In this document: piece by piece, positions 46,201 to 55,200 of the stretch | Numbering within the stretch: the first letter of the stretch is position 1 | How the letters are laid out: the number at the start of each line of letters is the position of its first letter | Assembly (NCBI RefSeq): GCF_014109765.1 | Contig: NZ_CP059139.1 | Span: forward strand, 1,674,001 to 1,738,000 | Source of the DNA: Pseudomonas berkeleyensis | Lineage (GTDB): Bacteria; Pseudomonadota; Gammaproteobacteria; Pseudomonadales; Pseudomonadaceae | Direction of reading: 5' to 3' | Length of the DNA stretch: 64,000 nt | The notes under the pieces: model-generated | Told to the model about the DNA's origin: nothing | Database searches by the model: none | The model's input: the letters and a program-made list of their open reading frames with translations, nothing else | Position numbers and translations under genes: made by a program

Positions 46201-49200
46201 TGTTGGTGTCGCTGATGACCACACCGTTGTCGTTGACGTTGCTCAGGTTGATGGTGAACACCTGGGTGCTGCTGCTGCCATCGGAGCTGGTTGCCTTGAC
46301 CGTGATGTTGTGGCTGCGGGCGCTCTCGTAGTCGAGCTTGCTGCCATCGGCCACGGTCACCTCGCCCGTGCTGGCGTTGATCGCGAAGCGGCCGCCGGCA
46401 TTGTCGGTCAGCTCGTACTGGGTGACGGTGGCGCCAGCGTCAGCATCGGTGCCCTGAACAGTGAGGCCGACGGTGGTGCCGTTGGCTGCGTTCTCGGCGA
46501 CGGTGTTGGCCGCCGGGTTGGCGTCGGTGATGACCACACCGTTGTCGTTGACGTTGCTCAGGTTGATGGTGAACACCTGGGTGTTGCTGCTGCCATCGGA
46601 GCTGGTCACCTTGACGGTGATGTTGTGGCTGGTGGCGTTCTCGTAGTCGAGCTTGCTGCCATCGGCCACGGTCACCACGCCCGTGCTGGCGTTGATCGCG
46701 AAGCGGCCGCCGGCGTTGTCGGTGAGCTCGTACTGGGTGATGCTCGCGCCGACGTCGCCGTCTCTACCCAGTACGGTGAGGCCGACGCTGGTGCCGTTGG
46801 CGGCATTCTCGGCGACGGTGTTGGCCGCTGAGTCGCTGTCGCTGATGACCACGCCGTTGTCATTGACGTTAGTGACGTTGATGGTCACGGTCGCCGTCGC
46901 CGGGGTCTTGCCGTCGGTGGCGGTAACCTGCAACTGGTGCTGGGTGGCGGTCTCGTAGTCCAGAGACTTGCCGCTGGCCAGGGTGATGACGCCAGTGCTC
47001 GAGTTGATCGCGAACAGGCCGGCGTCGTTGCCGCCGGTAATGCTGTAGAAAAGCGGCTCGCCGTCGCGATCCTGGTCGGTACCGGTGAAGCGGTCGTTGA
47101 GGTTGGCGATGGTGCTGCCGGAGGCGATGTTCTCGGCGAAGCTGACGGTGGTATTGGACAGACCCGGGGCATCATCCACGGCCGCGACCTGGATGATCAT
47201 GGTGTTCGGCGTGGTGGAGAAGGCGCCGCTCTGATCCTGAACCGAGAAGCTGAAGCTGCTGTTGCCACTGGCATTGGCCGCCGGGGTGTAGACCAGGGAA
47301 GCGATCTGCGCCGCGGTGATGATCATGCCGATGGTCACGGCTTCGTTACCCAGGCTCAGGTTGCCACTGGCCGGTAGGCTGTTGATGCGAATGGCCTTGA
47401 GGCTGTCGCCTGCATCGACATCATTGAAGGTGAAGTCAGCGCTGGTGAAGCTGCGCGACGTGTCTTCATCAGTCGTGACGGTGTTATCTGCACTGGTCGG
47501 TGCATCGTTGATGGCGTGCACGGTCACCGGCAGGTTGAGGCTGGTGCTGGCATGGTCGCCGTTGGCGCCCTCGGTGGCGGTTGCGGTGATCTTCAGATCA
47601 AAGGTGCCGTTGTAGTTGGCGGGCGGGGTGATGCTCAGGTTGCCCAGGTTCCAACTGCTGATGTCGGTCGAGGTGGCGCCTGTCGTTGCAGTGAAACTGT
47701 GAACGCCATCGCTAAGGGTCGCGCCTTGCGGAATCTGCGAAATCGAGATCGCGAGACTCTCGGAGCCATCTGTATCGTTCAGCGACGCTGTCAGGTGCGA
47801 CAGAGGAATGCTGCTGTCCTCGGCGCCTTCGTTGTAGCCATAGACCTGGTAGTAGCCCTTGCCATCGCTACCGTGCAGTTCCGATACGCGCACGCCATCC
47901 TGGTTCAGGTCACTGGTGTTGCGGTAGAGCAATGCGTTGGCAGTGGAAAGATCCTGCACCGCCCCGTTGCCAACCTTGACGTTGACGTCCAGGTTACCCG
48001 GGCCGCTCTGGTTGTGCTGGTAGATGTCCAGGGTGTAGTAGCCGCTCTGCTGGGCAGTGAAGCTGCCGCTGAACTGACCGCTGTTGCCGCTCCAGGTGGC
48101 GCTGGCCACGGTGGTGCCGCCCACGGCGACCAGTACGCTGTCGTCACCCACACCGCTGAAGGTGTAGGTCTCGCCAGCTTGCAGGTAGATCAGCCCGGAG
48201 AACTTGTTGGCCACACCGGCATTGACGTTGTCCAGATGGGCATCGTTAGCATTGGTGCTGCTGGCTGGGGTACCAGCGGCATCGATGGTGGCTTTCAGTG
48301 TAGTGGGGGCTGCGCCGTTGCCGCTGTTACCCAGGGCGAGGCCGTTCCAGCTCTGCAGGGTCAGGCCGGTGGCGTGCGGGGTGCCTGCCGGGGTCTGGGC
48401 ACTGAGGTTCGGTGCGTCGGCCACCGCCTGGATAGACACCTGTACGGTGGCGCTGCTGTTGCCGCCTTTGCCATCGGTGATGGAGTAGCTGATGGTGTCC
48501 GCACCGCTGTAGTTGCCGGTGGGGGTGTACACCAGCTTGCCATCGACGACGCTGACTGTGCCGTGCTGCGCGCTGGCACCGGTGATGCTCAACGTATCGC
48601 CGTCGATGTCGTGGTCATTGGCCAGAACATCGATGGTGACTGAGGTGTCTTCACGGGTGGTCGTGCTGTCGTCGCTAGCGGCCGGGGCATCATTGACTGG
48701 ATTGACGGTGATGCTCACCAGGGTATCGGTGACACCACCTTTGCCGTCGCTGACGGTGACCACGAAACTGTCCTGCCCGTTGTAGTCGCCGTTGGGTTTG
48801 TAGGTGTACTCACCCGTATTCGGGTTGAGTACCAGAGTGCCATTGGAAGTGCCGGTCTTGATCGCGTAGGTGAGACTGTCGCCCTCGGCGTCGGTGGCCT
48901 GAATGCTGCTATTCAGGGTGCCATCCTCGTTTACCGAGACACTGCTGTTCGGCGCGATGGGGGCATCGTTGATGGCATTGACGATGACGCTGACCAGGCT
49001 GGTAGTGGTGCCGCCGTTGCCATCATCGATAGTGACGGTGAAGGAGTCGGTGCCGTGGAAGTCCTTGGCCGGCTGGTAGGTGTAGGTACCGTTGGCATTC
49101 ATCACCACGGTGCCATGCTGCGGGCCGTTGCCGTTGGCGATGCTGTAGGTCAGGGTGTCGCCGTCGACATCACGAGCGCTCACGCGGCCGTCGACCGGCG

Positions 49201-52200
49201 TGTCCTCGTCGGTGGTCAGGAACTGCGGGCCGGAGGTCGGCGCATCATTGACCGGGTTGACGGTGACCGTCACCACGGAGTCGGCATAGCCGCCCTTCGG
49301 ATCGTAGACCCGGATGGTGAAGGAGTCGGTACCGTTGAAGTCCTTGTTCGGCGTGTAGGTGTACGCGCCGGTCACGGTGTTGAGCAGGATCGAGCCGTGG
49401 GCAACGCCGGACTGGATCACGTAGCTCAGTTTGTCGCCGTCCACGTCGGTGGCGACGATCTGGCCGCTGACGCTCTGGTCTTCGTCAGTTACCTTGGTCT
49501 GGTTGGTCGTCTCCGGCGCATCGTTGAACGGCTGGACGTTGATGCTGACCAGGCTGGTGGCGATGCCGCCGTTGCCATCGTCGATGGTGATGGTAAAGGC
49601 GTCGGTGCCGTTGTAGTCCTTCGCCGGTGTATAGGTGTAGTAGCCATTGCCATCGAACGTGACGGTGCCGTGCTGCGGGCCATTGCCGTCGGCGATGCTG
49701 TAGGTGAGGCGATCACCGTCCACATCGCGTGCGTCGATCTGAGCGGTGACGGCGTTGTCCTCGACGGTGTTCAGGAACTGCGGCTTGGCGATCGGTGCGT
49801 CGTTGACCGGGTTGACGGTGACCGTCACCACGGAGTCGGCATAGCCGCCCTTCGGATCGTAGACCCGGATGGTGAAGGAGTCGGTACCGTTGAAGTCCTT
49901 GTTCGGCGTGTAGGTGTACGCGCCGGTCACGGTGTTGAGCAGGATCGAGCCATGGGCGACGCCGGACTGGATCACGTAGCTCAGTTTGTCGCCGTCCACG
50001 TCGGTGGCGATGATCTGGCCGCTGACGCTCTGGTCTTCGTCAGTTACCTTGGTCTGGTTGGTCGTCTCCGGCGCATCGTTGAACGGCTGGACGGTGATGC
50101 TGACCAGGCTGGTGGTCACGCCACCCTTGCCATCGTCGATGGTGACGGTGAAGGCGTCTGAGCCGTTGTAGTCCTTGGCCGGTGTGTAAGTGAAGGTGCC
50201 ATCGGCCTGGAGCGTGACGGTGCCATGTTGCGGGGCGTCGCCGTTGGCGATGCTGTAGGTGAGGGTGTCACCGTCCACGTCGTTGGCGTAGACCTTGGCG
50301 GTCACGGCGTTGTCTTCAACGGTGATCAGATTCACCGGGCTGGAGGTGGGAACGTCGTTCACCGGGTTGACGGTGATGCTAACCACGGCGTCGACCACGC
50401 CGCCCTTGCCGTCATCGAGGGTGACGGTGAATGAATCTGAACCGTTGTAGTTGGCGCTCGGTGTGTAGGTGTACTGGCCAGTGGCATTGTCGAACACCAG
50501 AGTGCCGTGAGTCGTGCTCGTCTTGAGGGTGTAGCTGACGCTATCGCCGTCGACGTCGCTGACATCCAGCTGGGTGGCGAGGCTCTGGTCTTCGTCGACA
50601 CTGACGCTGGGGTTGTTCAGCACGGGCAGGTCATTGATCGGATTCACCGCCAGGGTGACGCTGCCGTTCACACTGACGCTGCCATCATTGACGCTGTAGG
50701 TGAAGTTGCCAACGCTATCGCCTGCCTTGTAGTCAGCCGGAGCGTTGTACTTCAGCCCCTGCAACTGGGCGCTGGTCAGGGTTTGGCCATTACTTACGGT
50801 GCTGCCGTTGGCCAGGGTGACGCTACCCAGGGTCGGCAGGCCGGTGACGGTGATGGTCAGCGGGTTTCCATCGATATCGGTAGGGGCCTGGAGGCCCAGA
50901 GGAGTACCGACGCTCTTCTCATCTACAGTGAGACTCTGGTTATCGACGATCGGTGCATCGTTGACCGGTTTGACGCCAACGGTGACGGTGGCGGTATCGA
51001 ACTTGCCGTTGCCATCGCTGATGGTATAGGTGAAGGAGCCGGTACCGTTGAAGTCCGGCGCCGGGGTGAATACCACCTTGCCATTCACCAGCGCCACGCT
51101 GCCGTTCACGGCATCCTGAACGCTGACGATGCTGAGGGTGTCGCCGTCGACATCGGTATCGTTGCCCAGCAGGGTGGACGGTTCGATTACCAGTGCCTGG
51201 TCTTCGTTGGTGGTCAGCAGATCGCTGCCGGCCTGGCTCAGCTGGGCCCCGCCGACCACGCTGTAGTTGCCGCCCTCCGGGCGTAGCTCGACCTTCAACT
51301 GGGCCTGACCACCCTGATCCCAGTAGATGATCTGGATGTTGTGTGCGCCGCTTTCGGTGATGGTGAAGGTGGCCGATTCGCGCGCGGTGGGGCTCTGGTT
51401 GCCATTGAATTCGGCAACCACCTTGCCGTCGATGACGATGCTGTAGCCATCGTCCGCTGTGACGCGGAACTGGTAGGTGCCGGCGTTCAGGCTGATCTGG
51501 CCGCTCATCTCGATGATGGCGTCCGAGGTGTTGGCCGGGTCGGTGTTCAGCGAGCCGGCATCGGCACCGAGGAATTTCTGCAACTGCTGGTCGCTGCCGA
51601 GGTTGTTGCTCACGCCGTTGCCGTAGTTCAACTCGGTGGCGGTGAAGGTGGCGCTGGGGGTGCGACCGGCGATAAAGGCAGTCACGCCCGCCAGGTTACC
51701 CAGGTTACCACCGTCGACGCCTTCACGGTAACCGTAGTAGTTGCCCTTGAGACCGGTGATGACGCCGAAGTCGTCATTGGCATCCGGTGCGTCGTTGACC
51801 GGGGTGACGCCCAGGGTGACCTTGCCTTCGACGGAGGTGGTGCCGTCGTTGACGCTGTACTTGAACTCGCCGACCGGGTCGCCCGCCTTGTAGTCGGCCG
51901 GGCCGTTGTACTTCAGACCTTGCAGCTCGGCACTGGTCAGGGTCTGACCGTTGTTAACCGGGGTGCCGTTGGCCAGTGTCACGGTACCCACGGTGGGCAG
52001 ACCGGTGACGGTGATGGTCAATACGTCGCTGAGGTCGACATCCGTCGGCGCAGCGATGTTCAGCGGCGTGCCGAGGCTTTCTTCGGCGACGGTGACGCTG
52101 GTGTCGGTGACCACCGGGGCATCGTTACGGCCTTCGATGGTGACCGAGGCAGTGGCATTGACGACGCCACCGTTGCCGTCGCTGACTTCGTAGCTGTAGT

Positions 52201-55200
52201 CGAGGACGACTTTCTCGCCGACTGCCAGGTAATCGTATTGGGACGGGTCGATCTTCAGGCTGTTGCTGGCGGCGTCGAAGGTGACGCCGGCATCGTTGCC
52301 GCCACCCACCAGTTGCAGGTTGCCGACGCTGAGAACGTCGTTGGCGTCCTCGTCGGAGGCATGCTGCAGCAGGTCGAGGCTGTAGGCAGGTGCATCTTCG
52401 TTGGTCAGCGTGGTGGCAACGCCAGTCACTACCGGCTCGTCGTTGCTGCCGGTCAGGGTGATGGTGACGTCGCGGGAGGTCTCGGCACCACTGCTGTCGG
52501 TGACGGTGACGCGGTACACCAGGGTGACGGTCTCGCCTGCGCCGAGGTAGTCCAGTGCACCGGCGGCGACGCTGTAGTTCCACTGCACGGTGCCTTGGCC
52601 ATCATTGGTGGCCGCATCGCTGATCAGGGCGCCGAGATTGCCGAGAGCACTGACATCGTTGTCGTTGCCGTCTTTGGCGCTGACCAATTGGGTGCTGACG
52701 CTGTGCGTGTTGCTCAGGTCGGCATCGCTGAAGCCGATGCTGCCGCTGGCGGTCAGGTTGCCGGTGTTCTCGTTAGGTGCGCCATCAGCGCGCTCGGCCA
52801 AGGTCGCACGCTGCACGCTGCTGTCGAACACCGGGGCGTCGTTGCGGCCTTCGATGGTGATCGTGGCGGTGGTGGGGGTGATACCACCGTTGCCGTCGAT
52901 CACGTTGTAGCTGTAGGTGAGTACCACCTTCTCGCCGACGGCGAGGTAGTTGTAGGCGTTCGGGTTCACCTGCAGGTTGTTGCCTACCAGAGAGACCCCC
53001 GAAGCATCCGGATTACCGCTCAGTTGCAGGTCGCTGATGCTCAGCGTGTCGCTGCTGTCGGCGTCAGTGGCATTGGCCAGCAGGTCGACGCTGAAGTCGC
53101 TGGCATCTTCATGGGTGATCTCGGTGACGGCGCTGCTGACCACCGGGGCATCGTTGACGCCATCGATGGTGATGGTGGCGCTGGTGTTGACCAGGCCGCC
53201 CTTGCCGTCACTGACCTGGTATTCATAGACGAGGGTGACGCTTTCGCCGACGGCCAGGTAGTTGTATTTGGACGGGTCGATCACCAGGGTGTTGCCCTGC
53301 AGGCTGACGCCGGAGGCGTCGTTGCCGCTGGTTTCACTGAGGTTGACGATGCTGAGCACATCCTTGGCGTCGGCATCGCTGGCGTTGACCAGCAGGTCGA
53401 TGACTTGGCCGGCAGCGTCTTCGTCGGTACCGACACTGATGGCGCCGGTGACCACGGGCACGTCGTTCACGCCGGTGATGGTGATAGTCAGGGTGCTGCT
53501 GCTCGACAGGGCACCGTCGGTGACGGTGAAAGGCACCTGGATGACCAGTACCTCATCCTTGCCGAGGCTCTGGTACGCGTCATCGCTGGGGTCGAAAGTC
53601 CAACTGCCATTCGGATTCAGTGCGAAGCCGGCTGGTGCCGGGTTGTTCAGGCTGAACGAGAGGCTGTCACCGTCGATATCGCTGGCAGCCAGTTGGCCAC
53701 CGATGGCCGGGGCGTCCTCGGTGGTCGCTTCGGCGCTCGGCATGGCGATCGGCGCATCGTTCACCGGGGTGATGTTCAGGGTGATGCTGTCTGTATCGCT
53801 CAGCGCGCCATCGCTGGTGCTGATGGTCAGGGTGTCCTGGCCGTTGTAGTTGGCCGCTGGCACGTATTTCAGGCCCTGCAGGGCCGCGCTGATGGCGGCC
53901 GGAGAACCCGACAGGGTGATGCTGCTGGTGCCGTTGCCACTGAAGGTGATGCCGTTTTTCAGCGGGCCGAGGGTCAGCACGCCATGCTCGACGGAAAGTG
54001 TGGTGGTCAGGCGGTCGCCGTCCACATCACTGACCGCGATGCTGTTGCCCGTGAGCAGGCTGAAGGTCTTGCTGCCGTCTTCGGCCAGGGTCTGGGCGTC
54101 CGGCGTGGTATTGACCGGGGCATCGTTGACCGCAGTGATATTGAAGGTGAGGGTGGCAGTACTGGTGAGGCTGCCGTCGCTCAGGGTGTAGGTGACGGAC
54201 GGCACCGGGCCGTTGTAGTTCTTGGCCGGGACGAAGGTGAAATCCCCGTTGGCCTGGATGGTCAGCTTGCCGATACCGAGGTTGAGGGTTTCACCCGCGT
54301 TGACGCTGACGAAAGGCAGGCTGGTCAGGCTGAACTTGGTGACGCTGAGGCTATCGCCGTCCACGTCGCGGTCGTTGCTCAACACGTTGCCGGTGGCGGT
54401 AGTGTCTTCGTCCAGGCTGATGCTGTCGTTGACGCCGACCGGGCGATCATTGACCGGTGCCACGGTGATGGTGGCGGTTGCCTTGTCTGCCGAGGTGGCG
54501 CCGTCGTTGTCCACGGCGCTGTATTCGAAGGTGGTGGTGCCGTTCCAGTCCTTGTTCGGGACGAAGTAGACCGGGCCCGTGACGTTGTCGCCGGTCTTCA
54601 GTGCGGCGCCGCCGTTGGCGCTGGCGTAGAGGGTGCCATTGGCCGGAATCGAACCCAGGGTGAAACCGGTGACATTGCCATCGACATCGCTGCCGGACAG
54701 GTTCACCTGGATGCGCGCGGCCTGATCCTCGTTACCCGAGGCGCTCACGGCATTGGCCACTGGGGCGTCGTTGGTGCCGGTCAGGGTGATGGTCAGGGTG
54801 CTGCCGGCGCTGGCGCCATGTTCGTCGGTCACGGTGACCGGAACTTCGAGAACCAGCTTCTCGCCCGCCTTGAGGTAGTCGTAGGCGCTGTTGCTTGCAT
54901 CGAAAGTCCATTGACCGTCGCTGCCCAGGGTCAGACCGGCGATGTTGGCGCTGGTACTGAAACTGAGTACGGCACCGTCGTCGACGTCGCTGGCATCGAT
55001 CTGTCCGCTGATCTGGCCATCGCCTTCGTTGGCCTGCGCGGTGGCAGCGGTGATCACCGGCGTGTCGTTCACACCGGTGACGGTGATGGTCAGCGTGCTG
55101 CTGCTCGACAGCGTACCGTCGGTGGCGGTGAAGCTGATGGTCAGGGTGGTGGACTTGCCCTCGGCCAGGTGCTGGTAGGCCGCGTGACCCGGATCGAGCG